Notes: generated from the letters alone by a model not told the origin. Numbered from the stretch's first letter, positions 8,843-18,357 are shown. The stretch: DNA of 64,000 bases from an uncultured Oscillospiraceae bacterium (GCA_905193225.1 CAJJNV010000007.1:18102-82101); one strand, 5' to 3'. A program made the numbers and translations.

Positions 8843-8857
8843 AGGGAGGTCGATTTT

Positions 8858-10240
8858 TTGATTACCGAACACATCGGACTTAAAGAAATAAGCGGTTCTC
8901 TTATCGCCCTCGAGGGCGTTGAAGGGGTCGCAAACGAAGAGGTCGTCAGAATATACACCGCCTCCGGCGAAGAGCGCGTCGGCCGTGTGGTCGAGCTTGC
9001 GGGAGACAAGGCGGTTGTGCAGGTTTTTGAAGGCACATCGGGGATTTCACTTAAAGATACCCGCCTCATCTTTACCGCCCGCCCCATGGAAATGACTCTT
9101 GCTCCCGAAATGCTCGGCCGTGTTTTCAGCGGCGCGGGAAAGCCGAGAGACGGCCTTGGAGAAATATATTCCTCCGCAAGAAGGGATGTCAACGGCTCGC
9201 CCATCAACCCCGTTTCGCGAGAATATCCGAGAAACTTCATTCAAACCGGAATTTCCTCCATCGATGCTATGTCCACCCTTATCCGCGGACAAAAGCTGCC
9301 CATTTTCTCGGGCGCAGGTATGAAACATAACGAGCTTGCGGCCCAGATCGTCCGCCAGGCCAAGCTTTCGTCCAAATCGGGCAAGGACGAGGAGTTTGCC
9401 GTTGTTTTCGCCGCAATGGGCGTAAAAAACGACGTTGCGGAATATTTCCGCCGTTCCTTTGAATCTTCCGGCGTTTTAAAGCGGGTTGTTATGTTCTTAA
9501 ACCTTTCAAACGACCCCATCATCGAGCGTATTTTGACCCCCAAGCTTGCCCTGACCGCCGCCGAGTATCTGGCCTTTGACCTTGGAATGCACATTCTCGT
9601 GGTTATGACCGATATGACAGCCTACGCCGAGGCTTTGCGCGAATTCAGCTCCTCAAAGGGCGAAATCCCCAGCCGCCGCGGCTTTCCCGGATATCTTTAT
9701 TCCGACCTTGCTTCTCTTTACGAGCGCGCCGGAATGATCAAGGGCAAAAAAGGATCGGTCACCCAGCTGCCCATTCTCACCATGCCAAACGACGACATCA
9801 CCCACCCCGTTCCCGACCTTACCGGATACATCACCGAGGGGCAGATCGTGCTCGACCGCACCCTCGACGCCACCGGAGTCTATCCTCCCGTGGGCGTGCT
9901 GCCCTCCCTTTCCCGTCTTATGAAGGACGGCATCGGCGCCGATATGACAAGGGCCGATCACGCCGCCGTTTCCAACCAGCTTTTTGCCGCCTGCGCCAAG
10001 GTTCAGGACGCAAGATCCCTTGCCTCTGTTATCGGTGAAGACGAGCTGTCGGATGTGGACAAAATTTATATGGAATTCGGCAAACGGTTTGAAAAGGAAT
10101 TTCTCACCCAGGGCGAAAACGAAAACCGTTCGATAGATCAGACCCTCGATTTGGGCTGGAAGCTGCTTTCCATTCTTCCCCGTTCCGAGCTCGACCGTAT
10201 CGACGACAAGACCCTCGACGAGCACTACGGAAAGCACTGA
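8858..10240 (+). CDS. ntpB: V-type ATP synthase subunit B
   Basis: 460-residue non-catalytic head subunit, which alternates with A in the hexamer. It lacks a P-loop, as usual for B subunits, and carries the conserved stretches SAAGMKHNELA-like (here SGAGMKHNELAAQI), TDMTAYAEALREFSS and the arginine-bearing VLPSLSRLMKDGIG. The start is a TTG at 8858 with GGGAGG nine bases upstream. It follows subunit A after 15 bases. The 137-base gap to subunit D has no terminator, so the operon continues. Confidence 0.95.
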   Translation: MITEHIGLKEISGSLIALEGVEGVANEEVVRIYTASGEERVGRVVELAGDKAVVQVFEGTSGISLKDTRLIFTARPMEMTLAPEMLGRVFSGAGKPRDGLGEIYSSARRDVNGSPINPVSREYPRNFIQTGISSIDAMSTLIRGQKLPIFSGAGMKHNELAAQIVRQAKLSSKSGKDEEFAVVFAAMGVKNDVAEYFRRSFESSGVLKRVVMFLNLSNDPIIERILTPKLALTAAEYLAFDLGMHILVVMTDMTAYAEALREFSSSKGEIPSRRGFPGYLYSDLASLYERAGMIKGKKGSVTQLPILTMPNDDITHPVPDLTGYITEGQIVLDRTLDATGVYPPVGVLPSLSRLMKDGIGADMTRADHAAVSNQLFAACAKVQDARSLASVIGEDELSDVDKIYMEFGKRFEKEFLTQGENENRSIDQTLDLGWKLLSILPRSELDRIDDKTLDEHYGKH

Positions 10241-10377
10241 TTTAACACAGGTTATCATTCTTTTAAGCAATTCACCTGTTTTTATCGGCAAAGCATCCCT
10301 GATACATTTCACCTGAAAGCGCATATTTTTTAATTCCCGCGCTATTTACAAATTAACCGGAAAAGGAGGCTCATACA

Positions 10378-10995
10378 ATGGCAACCGCAGTAAGCCCCAC
10401 AAAAGCCAATCTTATGGCGGCAAAAAAATCGCTGACCCTGGCTCAGACCGGATACAGCCTGCTCGACCGCAAAAGGAATATTCTCATACGGGAAACTATG
10501 GGCCTTATCGACTCGGCAAAGGACATTCAGCAGCAGATCGACAAAAGCTTCAGCGAGGCGTATAAGGCGCTGGAAAACGCCAACGTCACTCTCGGCCTTT
10601 GTGACGATCTTGCAACGGCCATCCCTGTGGAAAACGGCCTTTCCATAAGTTCAAGAAGCGTTATGGGTGTGGAAATTCCCACCGTCACCCTCACTCCTTC
10701 CTCGCCTATGAAGAATTATTACGGCTTTTATTCGACCAATTCCTTGCTTGACGAGGCTTATTTTAAATTCGACCGGGTCAAAAAGCTGACCGCCCGCCTG
10801 CTCGAGATCGAAAACAGCGTATACCGCCTGGCAACGGCCATCAGCAAAACTCAGAAACGCGCCAACGCCTTAAAAAATATTGTCATTCCCCGATTTAAAA
10901 ATCAGATAGCCACCATTTCCGAATCACTCGAAGAAAAAGAAATGGAAGAGCATTCCCGCCTTAAAATGATAAAAAAGCAAAAAGGCGAGCAATAA
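10378..10995 (+). CDS. ntpD: V-type ATP synthase subunit D (rotor shaft)
   Basis: 205-residue protein forming the central coiled-coil shaft that rotates inside the A/B hexamer. Two long helices are visible: residues 5-60 (SPTKANLMAAKKSLTLAQTG, the family's N-terminal signature) and 125-190 with the conserved RRANALKN-like segment (QKRANALKNIVIPRF). AAAAGGAGGC precedes the ATG. It is the last gene of the operon; a terminator follows at 11071. Confidence 0.93.
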   Translation: MATAVSPTKANLMAAKKSLTLAQTGYSLLDRKRNILIRETMGLIDSAKDIQQQIDKSFSEAYKALENANVTLGLCDDLATAIPVENGLSISSRSVMGVEIPTVTLTPSSPMKNYYGFYSTNSLLDEAYFKFDRVKKLTARLLEIENSVYRLATAISKTQKRANALKNIVIPRFKNQIATISESLEEKEMEEHSRLKMIKKQKGEQ

Positions 10996-11070
10996 TCGGC
11001 GGCCCGGCGACCGCCTGACCTGCCAACCTGATTTTCAGCATTTTAACAAAACCTCTTAGCAAACCTCGAA

Positions 11071-11107
11071 AGAAGCGTAACAGTCTTTGCTGCGCTTCTT
11101 TTTTATT
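11071..11107 (+). terminator. Terminator of the V-ATPase operon
   Basis: AGAAGCG (11071-11077) pairs with CGCTTCT (11093-11099), with an inner CAG/CTG pairing, followed by a T run. Confidence 0.75.
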
Positions 11108-11131
11108 TTTCCCGCTGCCTTTCCTGTATTT

Positions 11132-11333
11132 TTGCGCTTTTTCCGAAAACAAAAAAACCGAAAGCTTTTTGCAAAAACCCAAAAAAACCGAAGAGCTTTT
11201 TCCGAAAACCCAAAAAACAAGAACTTTTTGCTAAAATGCAAAAAACAAGGGCCTTTTGCAAAAATCAAAGAACCGAGAACCTTTTGCAAAAACCCAAAAA
11301 AACAAAGGCTTTTTCCGAAAACCCAAAAAAGCC
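11132..11333. repeat. About seven degenerate ~30-bp tandem repeats
   Basis: Imperfect units follow the pattern C/A-CTTTTTSCRAAAACCC then AAAAAACVRAG, at about 11132, 11161, 11192, 11221, 11250, 11278 and 11306. Units alternate between TTTTTCCGAAAA and TTTTTGCAAAA. All three forward frames are partly open and encode Lys/Asn/Phe-rich peptides such as AKTQKN and SENPKN. There is no start signal. It looks like a decayed low-complexity coding tail rather than a gene or CRISPR. Confidence 0.55.
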
Positions 11334-11447
11334 GATAATGATAATGATAATGATAATGATAATGTTAATGATAATGATAATGTTAATGATAATGAAGATG
11401 TATATGATAATGTTGATGAAAATGACACTGACACTGTAAATGAAAAT
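11334..11447. repeat. GATAAT hexanucleotide tandem repeat
   Basis: Nineteen consecutive hexamers: five exact GATAAT, then a mix of GATAAT, GTTAAT and decayed forms (GAAGAT, GTATAT, GACACT, GTAAAT). In one frame it reads as an Asp-Asn run. It directly follows the ~30-bp repeats. The remainder to 11730 is AT-rich and contains no supported gene. Confidence 0.75.
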
Positions 11448-11730
11448 GACGCCGCAAAAGCGGCGAGGAAAAACCACAAGGGCGTGAAGAACAAAAAAGC
11501 AGGGTGGAAATATAAAGCCTGCCGGGGCGGGAGTCTGTGTTTTCAAAAAAATTCGTATATGGGATTTTTGTTTTACGGTTGCTTTTTGAGGCCGGAAATC
11601 GGTTTTTTATATTTGAATCTTTTTATAATTTCGAACAAAAAGCTCGGATTTGCGCGGGAAAATCTATTTTTACTGTCTTTGAAGCTTTAAAAACATTTAT
11701 GCGAATGTTGCAAAAACGTGCATTTGATCC

Positions 11731-11759
11731 TTGACTTTTGTGTTAAATTGTGATACATT
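11731..11759 (+). promoter_or_regulatory. Promoter of the dockerin phosphoesterase gene
   Basis: TTGACT (11731-11736), 17 bases, TACATT (11754-11759). The start codon lies about 130 bases further on. Confidence 0.6.
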
Positions 11760-11888
11760 TGGTTTGTAATGATTTTTGTGCTGTGGCAAAATCTGCCCGT
11801 TTTTCCCGCAAATCTCCTGTCGGGCAGCGGCCGAAAGCAGTCGGACCGCAGTTTTGCGCATTGTGCAGCACATTTGGAGGTTTTAAAA

Positions 11889-13781
11889 TTGAAGAAAACA
11901 CTTTCGCTGCTTCTTGCTTTGGCCACAGCCTTTTCGGCATCGGTTTTACCCACTGCTTCGGCCGAGAAAGAAACAGCCAAGCCGCAAAAAACGGTTTCGG
12001 TTGCCGCCTGTGATAATGCCGAAGGCTGGCGCAACACCGCCGCATATGAATCCACATTTTCGGTAGACACCGAAAACAAGGAGCAGGGCAATGCCAGCAT
12101 TAAGCTGACTTCTGCAAAAGAAGAGGCCGATGCCGACGGTATCCGCGGAAGATGGTATATCCGCACCGCCAACTTTATCAATCTCGACGAATACACCGCC
12201 CTCACCTTTAAGCTCTGTGTCGATCACTTTGTTTTGGGTAACGACAGCATAAAAATCACCCTCGTATCGGAGGACGAAAAATTTACGGGATACAGCTTTA
12301 CCCAGAGCATCAAGCTCTTTAAAAAGGGCTGGCACGATATTTCTCTTGATCTGACTAACCTTCCCGATCTTGATGAAGGCGCAACCGTTGACAAGACCAA
12401 GATCAAGCGCATTGTTTTCACCTGGTACAACACCAGAAAGGCTGACAATACCGTCTTTAATATCGACGATATCCGCCTTGTTGTAGACCAAGACAAGATT
12501 CCCACCCTCGACAGCGTTAAATCAAAAGAAAACGCCATTTTCGGCGACATCGACCTTAATGGGTCGCTGACCGCTACCGACGCCCTTCTTGCACTGAAGG
12601 CATCGGTGGGAACGGCTGCCCTCAGCGAGGCCGGCGCAATTATGGCCGACGTTGACGATGACGATGCCGTTTCGGCAAACGACGCACTTATGCTTCTGCT
12701 CCGTTCGGTTAAAAAGGACGTTCAGTTTGACGGGGAGATAAGCTTTTTCCGGTATCTCAACAAATCGCTGACCACCAAGCACAAGATCCAGTTTAATTCC
12801 GACGGAAAACTGAAAATTCTTGAGATCAACGACATACACAACAACCGCAACAACGGAAAACTTCACGCCGAAACCGCATCTGCCGTAACTCAAATGCTCG
12901 ACAAAACAAAGCCCGATCTTGTAATCCTTAACGGTGACACAATAATGGATCAGTTCGTCGGCGATCTCGATCAGCGAATTGAAGACATCAGAAGTATACT
13001 GACCGATTTCAACAGCATACTTGCCGAACGCAACATATACTGGCTGGCCACCTTCGGCAACCACGACGCCGAGCACTGTCTGGTTTCGAGAATCGATCAG
13101 ATAAAGATATATGAATCCCTCAGCCACTGCCTTTCCTTTGAAGGATATGAAGTTCCCGATACATCCTGGGAAGTGCTGGTCAGATATAATCATTCCAGCC
13201 GCTGCGGCAACACCGTAACCCAGATATACGACAGCACCGGCAAAGAGGTCAAGCTCAACATTTGGTGCATCGATACGGGAGTCAGCGAATTTGCCGAGCC
13301 GGAAAGCAACATCAGCGGCGACGCCCATGCCTATATTCTGCCCTCTCAGATCGAATGGTACAAAAACACATCGGCCTGTCTTGAGGCAGCTGACGGACGC
13401 AAGGTCCCCGGAATGATGTTCGGCCACATTCCCCTTCCCGAATTTAAGCTTATTCCCGAAAATCCCGAAAAATATCAAATGATCGGAAAGCTGGTCGAAG
13501 GTATTTGCTCCGCAACTAAAAACACAGGTATGTTCGACGCTATGAAGGAAAGAGGAGATATCCTTTCCTATAACGCCGCTCACGATCACAACAACGCCTT
13601 CTCGGGAATAATCGACGGCATTGAGCTTTCCTACCCCGGTTCCCTCGCCTACGACTCCTACGGCGGATATTACGGTTTGGCACCCAACAAAACCTATGCC
13701 GGCTGCCGTCTTATTACCGTGGACGAGTCAAATGTTGAGGGATACAAGTCAGAATTTGTTCAGTATGTTCCCAAAGCATAA
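11889..13781 (+). CDS. Secreted calcineurin-type phosphoesterase with internal dockerin
   Basis: 630 residues. Signal peptide 1-26 (LKKTLSLLLALATAFSAS), then a beta-rich carbohydrate-binding-like domain (about 35-205, beginning ACDNAEGW and ending NIDDIRLVV), a dockerin (217-277, calcium loops DIDLNGSLTATD and DVDDDDAVSAND), and a metallophosphoesterase domain. The last has the metal-binding set in order: DIH (about 314), GD (347), GNHD (389), GH (511) and HDH (563), so it should be active on an extracellular phosphoester of unknown identity. The start is the TTG at 11889, with TTTGGAGG eight bases upstream and immediately before the signal peptide. The dockerin lies between the domains, whereas most are terminal. 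It is monocistronic. Confidence 0.88.
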   Translation: MKKTLSLLLALATAFSASVLPTASAEKETAKPQKTVSVAACDNAEGWRNTAAYESTFSVDTENKEQGNASIKLTSAKEEADADGIRGRWYIRTANFINLDEYTALTFKLCVDHFVLGNDSIKITLVSEDEKFTGYSFTQSIKLFKKGWHDISLDLTNLPDLDEGATVDKTKIKRIVFTWYNTRKADNTVFNIDDIRLVVDQDKIPTLDSVKSKENAIFGDIDLNGSLTATDALLALKASVGTAALSEAGAIMADVDDDDAVSANDALMLLLRSVKKDVQFDGEISFFRYLNKSLTTKHKIQFNSDGKLKILEINDIHNNRNNGKLHAETASAVTQMLDKTKPDLVILNGDTIMDQFVGDLDQRIEDIRSILTDFNSILAERNIYWLATFGNHDAEHCLVSRIDQIKIYESLSHCLSFEGYEVPDTSWEVLVRYNHSSRCGNTVTQIYDSTGKEVKLNIWCIDTGVSEFAEPESNISGDAHAYILPSQIEWYKNTSACLEAADGRKVPGMMFGHIPLPEFKLIPENPEKYQMIGKLVEGICSATKNTGMFDAMKERGDILSYNAAHDHNNAFSGIIDGIELSYPGSLAYDSYGGYYGLAPNKTYAGCRLITVDESNVEGYKSEFVQYVPKA

Positions 13782-14066
13782 GAATCCCCGCAAAGCTCAG
13801 CGCCGATGCACCGGCAAGCAAATGCAGGCAAGCGCGGCAAACGATGCACGGCATTGACACACGGCAGGTGTGACTCACACCTGTAAATCAATTGCACGGC
13901 TCTGAGACCAGAGTACAGCGTACGGTACTATGGCCCGCAGCAGACAAGCTTACTTTGAATTCACAGCACCGAAATGCACAGCGATGAAACAAATTGCAAT
14001 GCACGGTGTAATTCAAGGTGCAAAAACGCATTAAGCGATAATTTTTAAAACTAAAAAACTATAACC
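13782..14066. other. Non-coding gap with a 19-bp palindrome
   Basis: No supported gene. CAGGTGTGA (13865-13873), a central C, and TCACACCTG (13875-13883) form a perfect odd palindrome that could be an operator or a short hairpin. The surrounding 200 bases are rich in scattered GCA/TGCACGG words. Confidence 0.4.
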
Positions 14067-14120
14067 AACCGCTCCTTTACGGCAATTGTCCTCCTATGTC
14101 TTGCCAAAAGGAGCGGTTTT
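14067..14120. terminator. Long hairpin, probable terminator
   Basis: AACCGCTCCTTT (14067-14078) pairs with AAAGGAGCGGTT (14107-14118), with an inner GGCAA/TTGCC pairing, followed by TTTTG. It is 285 bases after the phosphoesterase gene. The stretch to 14379 holds no gene. Confidence 0.6.
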
Positions 14121-14379
14121 GTATCGGACTGCTTAAGATTTTGCATTAGCTTTTGCCAAACTTAAAATTTTTATCAACACCTTTTTGATTTCAACGTTTA
14201 TTTCCTCCCCGGTAAAATGTGCCGCTGCGCAGATAGCTGTGCCCACAAAACTTCGGAAAATCACGGCAAAAAACAATCACGACAAAGATGCGGCGGCGCG
14301 GCAGCAGCGGCAGAGCGGAAGAGGAATGGGCACTCCAACAAATTTTTAATAATTTTTTAACGAAATGTGACGTTTTTTG

Positions 14380-14408
14380 TTGCTTTTCATATTCTTTTAT
14401 GCTATAAT
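14380..14408 (+). promoter_or_regulatory. Promoter of the NSS transporter gene
   Basis: TTGCTT (14380-14385), 17 bases, TATAAT (14403-14408). Confidence 0.65.
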
Positions 14409-14471
14409 GCGTTAAAGTGTTAAGTCAACCCTGTTGCAGAGTTGGCGCAAAAAGAAAGGATATCATTATTT

Positions 14472-15812
14472 ATGGAGAGAGAAAAATTAGGCTCGCGGCT
14501 TGGTTTTATCCTGCTTTCGGCGGGATGCGCCATCGGCTGCGGAAACGTGTGGAAATTCCCGTGGATGACCGGTCAAAACGGCGGCGGCGGATTTGTTCTT
14601 ATTTATATAATCTTCCTTCTGCTTCTCGGCCTTCCGGTTATGACAATGGAATTTGCCATGGGACGCGCCGCTCAGGCAAGCCCCGTCCGTATGTACCACA
14701 AGCTTGAAAAGCCCGGAACAAAGTGGCACATTCACGGATATATTTCGCTTATCGCAAACGTCTGCCTTATGGCTTTTTATACCGTGGTTACCGGTTGGAT
14801 GATCTATTATTTCTTTAAATTCCTCATCGGCCAAAACCGGGGACTGAGCTTTGCCGGTATGATAACCGATCCTAAGGTCAACGTTATATTCCTTGCCATT
14901 GCCGTTTTAATCGGTTTCGGCACCCTTTGCTTCAAGCTCCAGGGCGGTCTTGAAAGGGTCACCAAATATATGATGATCATAATGCTGTTGCTTATGGTTG
15001 CTCTGGCGGTATACGCCTCCACCCTCACCGGAGCAAAGGAAGGCTACAAGTTCTATCTCGTTCCCGATTTTTCAAGGATCGACGCCGGCGTGGTTGTTTC
15101 GGCCATGAATCAGGCCTTCTTTACCCTGAGCATCGGTATCGGTTCTATGGCCATTTTCGGAAGCTACATCGGCAAGGAGCGTTCGCTGCTCGGTGAATCG
15201 GTCAACGTAATCGTTCTTGACACCTTCGTGGCCATCGTTTCCGGTCTTATCATATTCCCTGCCTGCTACACCTACGGCGAGGAGGTAACCGCCGGTCCTC
15301 CCCTCCTTTTCGACACCATGGCCACCGTATTCAACGAAATGGGACCCCAGGGAAGATGGTGGGGTACCGCATTCTTCCTCTTTATGGTATTTGCTGCGCT
15401 TTCGACCGTTCTTGCGGTTTTTGAAAACATTCTCGCCTGCGTCAGAGAGCTGACCGGCTGGAGCCGCCCCAAGGGCTGCCTCATTTGCGGTATCGGCATT
15501 TTCGTTCTCGCCCTTACCACCGCTCTCGGATACAGTGTGCTTCACTTCCAGCCCTTCGCCGAAGGAACGGCCTGGCTCGATTTTTGGGATTTTCTCGTCA
15601 GCACAAACTTCCTGCCTCTCGGCTCCCTTGTGATTGCGCTCTTCTGCTGCAACAAGCATCTGGGATGGGGTTGGGAAAACCTTATGGCCGAGGCAAATAT
15701 GGGCAAAGGTATGAAGGTCAAAAACTGGATGAAGCCCATATTTATGTACTTTGTTCCGGTTGCAATTATGGTGGTTTATGTGGTCGGTCTTATTAACTTC
15801 CAGTGGAGATAA
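14472..15812 (+). CDS. Sodium:neurotransmitter symporter family transporter
   Basis: 446-residue inner-membrane protein with about eleven hydrophobic helices. NSS/LeuT-fold carriers import amino acids or related small solutes with sodium. The helix-1 signature is clear: LGFILLSAGCAIGCGNVWKF then PWMTGQNGGGGF, which places the unwound substrate/sodium site. Other conserved points are the FTLSIGIGSMAIFGSYIG helix (helix 6) and the SNF-type STVLAVFENI helix. Length suits bacterial NSS proteins. The start was placed at the ATG at 14472 after AGAAAGGA; an in-frame TTG at 14442 lacks a ribosome site. It is monocistronic with its own promoter and terminator. The substrate cannot be told from sequence. 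Confidence 0.92.
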   Translation: MEREKLGSRLGFILLSAGCAIGCGNVWKFPWMTGQNGGGGFVLIYIIFLLLLGLPVMTMEFAMGRAAQASPVRMYHKLEKPGTKWHIHGYISLIANVCLMAFYTVVTGWMIYYFFKFLIGQNRGLSFAGMITDPKVNVIFLAIAVLIGFGTLCFKLQGGLERVTKYMMIIMLLLMVALAVYASTLTGAKEGYKFYLVPDFSRIDAGVVVSAMNQAFFTLSIGIGSMAIFGSYIGKERSLLGESVNVIVLDTFVAIVSGLIIFPACYTYGEEVTAGPPLLFDTMATVFNEMGPQGRWWGTAFFLFMVFAALSTVLAVFENILACVRELTGWSRPKGCLICGIGIFVLALTTALGYSVLHFQPFAEGTAWLDFWDFLVSTNFLPLGSLVIALFCCNKHLGWGWENLMAEANMGKGMKVKNWMKPIFMYFVPVAIMVVYVVGLINFQWR

Positions 15813-15858
15813 TCAGATCTGACATTTTTGCAATTTCAAAAACATAAAAAAAATAGGC

Positions 15859-15903
15859 GAATCCCCCTGTGTCGTTTTACCGAGCGCAGGGGGATTCTTT
15901 TAT
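15859..15903 (+). terminator. Terminator after the NSS transporter
   Basis: GAATCCCCCTG (15859-15869) pairs with CAGGGGGATTC (15887-15897), followed by TTTTAT. Confidence 0.9.
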
Positions 15904-16097
15904 ATGAAAAACTTTTGGGGAAACAATTGTATGCAAGCTATATACCGCGAGGATTATGCCTGACAGCGGCTGTATACCGCTTATTTGAGGAGTTTATTCC
16001 GTTTGCAGGAATGAGAATATTGCCCGAGATGAAATCCGTTTTAAACGCCATTTACGTCAATATTTCGGACAATATAAATTTAGTGTCTTTGTCGGCG

Positions 16098-16751
16098 TTA
16101 CATCTCGGGGCTTCCTTTGTGCACACCTGTTATGGAAAATTCCACCCATTCGGCCACGTTAACGGCGTGATCGCCGATGCGCTCGAAATATTTTGCGATC
16201 ATAAGCATATCAATGGCAAATTCTCCGTCGGCACCTTCGGCAGCGATGTTCTTTATGATCTGCTCCTTAATATTTATAAAAAGCGCGTCCACCTCGTCGT
16301 CGGCTTTGATGACCTTTTTGGCAAGGTCGCAGTCCCGTTTGACATAGGCCTCGATGCTGCTGTTGACCATTTTTATGACCGCCGACGCCATCTGCTTTAT
16401 CTCGTCGAACTTCATCCTGCTTTTGCCGCCGAGGAAAATGATTATCTCGGCAATGTCGGCCGCCTGATCGCCTATTCTCTCAAGATCGGTTATCATTTTA
16501 AGAGCCGCCGAAATCTGCCTTAGATCCCTTGCCACCGGCTGCTGCTGAAGCAGCATTTTAAGGCAAAGTGATTCGATTTCCCGCTCGAGATGATCGATCT
16601 CGTCGTCCCGTTCGTAAACCCCCTTAGCCATCTCGGTGTTGTCCTCTATAAGGGCGGTAACGGTCAGGGCTATGGCCTCCTCGCACATTACCCCCATCTG
16701 GGTCAGCTTATCGTTAAGCTGCAAAAGCTGTCTGTCGAATCTGTTGCGCAT
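16098..16751 (-). CDS. phoU: Phosphate transport regulator PhoU
   Basis: 217-residue all-helical cytoplasmic protein that links the Pst transporter to the phosphate-sensing histidine kinase and keeps the Pho regulon off in high phosphate. The two three-helix bundles each carry the metal-binding motif: LERIGDQAADIAE (about 90) and FERIGDHAVNVAEWV (about 190). The length is that of the family. Its ATG overlaps the TAA of pstB by one base (TAATG), so translation is coupled. It is the last gene of the pst operon. Confidence 0.95.
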   Translation of the reverse strand: MRNRFDRQLLQLNDKLTQMGVMCEEAIALTVTALIEDNTEMAKGVYERDDEIDHLEREIESLCLKMLLQQQPVARDLRQISAALKMITDLERIGDQAADIAEIIIFLGGKSRMKFDEIKQMASAVIKMVNSSIEAYVKRDCDLAKKVIKADDEVDALFINIKEQIIKNIAAEGADGEFAIDMLMIAKYFERIGDHAVNVAEWVEFSITGVHKGSPEM

Positions 16752-17497
16752 TATCCAAACCTCCCTGTGATATAGTCCTCTGTCCGTTTGTCGTTAGGAT
16801 TAGAGAAAACGGCCTCGGTCTTGCCGTATTCGATAAGATCACCCAGCAAAAAGAAGGCCGTATAATCCGACACCCTGACCGCCTGCTGCATATTATGGGT
16901 AACGCAGACGATGGTATATTCCTTTTTAAGCTCGGTCACAAGATCCTCGATTTTTGTGGTGGAAACAGGGTCCAGCGCACTGGTCGGTTCGTCCATAAGA
17001 AGCACCTTGGGTTTAACGGCCAAAGCACGGGCGATGCAAAGACGCTGCTGCTGACCTCCCGAAAGGCCGAGAGCCGATTTTTTCAGCCTGTCCTTGACCT
17101 CGTCCCATATGGCCGCCCCTCTCAGCGAGCTTTCGACAATTTCGTCAAGCTGAGATTTTGGAACGCCGTGGGTGCGGGGGCCGTAGGCCACATTGTCGTA
17201 AATGCTCATGGGGAAGGGATTGGGCTTTTGAAAAACCATTCCGATATTTTTTCTCAGCTCGTTTACATCAAAGGAAAAAATATCCTTTCCCTCGTATTTT
17301 ACGTCACCTGTTATCTTGACTCCGGGGATAAGGTCGTTCATTCGGTTAAGGGTCTTTAAAAATGTTGATTTTCCGCAGCCCGAAGGACCGATAAGGGCGG
17401 TTATGCTGTGTTCCTTTATGTGAATGTCAATGTCCTTTAGGGCCTTGGTTTCGCCGTACCACAAATTAAGATTGTCGACCGTAATAATGTCGCTCAT
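16751..17497 (-). CDS. pstB: Phosphate ABC transporter ATP-binding protein PstB
   Basis: 248-residue ATPase that powers high-affinity phosphate import. Walker A GPSGCGKST (about 37-45), signature LSGGQQQR, Walker B VLLMDEPTSALDP and the switch histidine in CVTHNM are all intact. GGAGGAGAG precedes the ATG. It overlaps pstA by four bases (ATGA) and phoU by one. Confidence 0.97.
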   Translation of the reverse strand: MSDIITVDNLNLWYGETKALKDIDIHIKEHSITALIGPSGCGKSTFLKTLNRMNDLIPGVKITGDVKYEGKDIFSFDVNELRKNIGMVFQKPNPFPMSIYDNVAYGPRTHGVPKSQLDEIVESSLRGAAIWDEVKDRLKKSALGLSGGQQQRLCIARALAVKPKVLLMDEPTSALDPVSTTKIEDLVTELKKEYTIVCVTHNMQQAVRVSDYTAFFLLGDLIEYGKTEAVFSNPNDKRTEDYITGRFG

Positions 17498-18357
17498 CTG
17501 TCTCTCCTCCTTTTAAACATTCTGCCGAGGAAATCGGCAAGGAAATTGATTATAAGGGTCATTATCATAAGAATCGCCGCAATGGCGAAGGCCACATCAA
17601 ACTCACCCTGCTCCTTTGCGTAAACATAAAGTGCGACGGTCAGGGTACAGCCCGAGCTTTTAAGTCCGTTTATAAGGCCGTTTAGGCTGTGGGCAAAGCC
17701 GGCCGTGAAAAGAAGGGCGGCCGATTCTCCCAAAATCCGTCCTACCGACAGTATGCAGCCTGTAACCACACCGTCGATACAGCCCGGAAGCACCACCGTG
17801 CGTATGACCCTCCACTTTCCCGCGCCGAGCGCAAAGGCACCCTCACGGTAGCTTTGGGGAACGGTTTTAAGGCTTTCCTGAGTAGTTCTCATAACGGTGG
17901 GGAGGTTCATTATGACAAGGGTCATTGCGCCTGCGGCAAGGGAGGTTTTCATATCGAGAAACTGGCAGAAAAACAGCATACCCACAAGGCCGAAAATGAC
18001 CGACGGTATTCCCGAAAGGGTCTCGGCAGCGTATTCTATGACCTTGACCATACGCTTGCTTTTTGCGTATTCGTTAAGATAGACCGCCGCTCCCGCGCCC
18101 ACCGGCAAAACCACGATTAAGGTGGCAAATATCATATAAAGGGTGTTTAAAATATCGGGAAGTATACCGATGTTTCCGCCCAGATAGCTGGGCTTTGTGG
18201 AAATGAGGTTCCAGCTTATGCAGGGCACTCCTTTAACCAGTACAAACACTATGATAGCCGCCGTTATAACGCAGGTTATACCCGCGCAAAGCAGCATAAG
18301 AAATTTCATTGTCCCTATGTAGAACTTGCGGGCGGGACTTAAAGCTTTTTGTTTCAT
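17494..18357 (-). CDS. pstA: Phosphate ABC transporter permease PstA
   Basis: 287-residue membrane permease with six hydrophobic helices. It forms the phosphate channel with PstC. The EAA-type loop that docks PstB is visible in EGAFALGAGKWRVIRTVVLP. AAAGGAGAAAAG precedes the ATG. It lies 68 bases after pstC and overlaps pstB by four bases. Confidence 0.95.
   Translation of the reverse strand: MKQKALSPARKFYIGTMKFLMLLCAGITCVITAAIIVFVLVKGVPCISWNLISTKPSYLGGNIGILPDILNTLYMIFATLIVVLPVGAGAAVYLNEYAKSKRMVKVIEYAAETLSGIPSVIFGLVGMLFFCQFLDMKTSLAAGAMTLVIMNLPTVMRTTQESLKTVPQSYREGAFALGAGKWRVIRTVVLPGCIDGVVTGCILSVGRILGESAALLFTAGFAHSLNGLINGLKSSGCTLTVALYVYAKEQGEFDVAFAIAAILMIMTLIINFLADFLGRMFKRRRDR

Noticed and set aside
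11132..11333. Possible CRISPR array
   Set aside because: Units are adjacent and degenerate with no unique spacers and no cas genes.
12522..13589. 355-codon open frame opposite the phosphoesterase
   Set aside because: Antisense shadow; the forward gene has signal peptide, dockerin and catalytic motifs.
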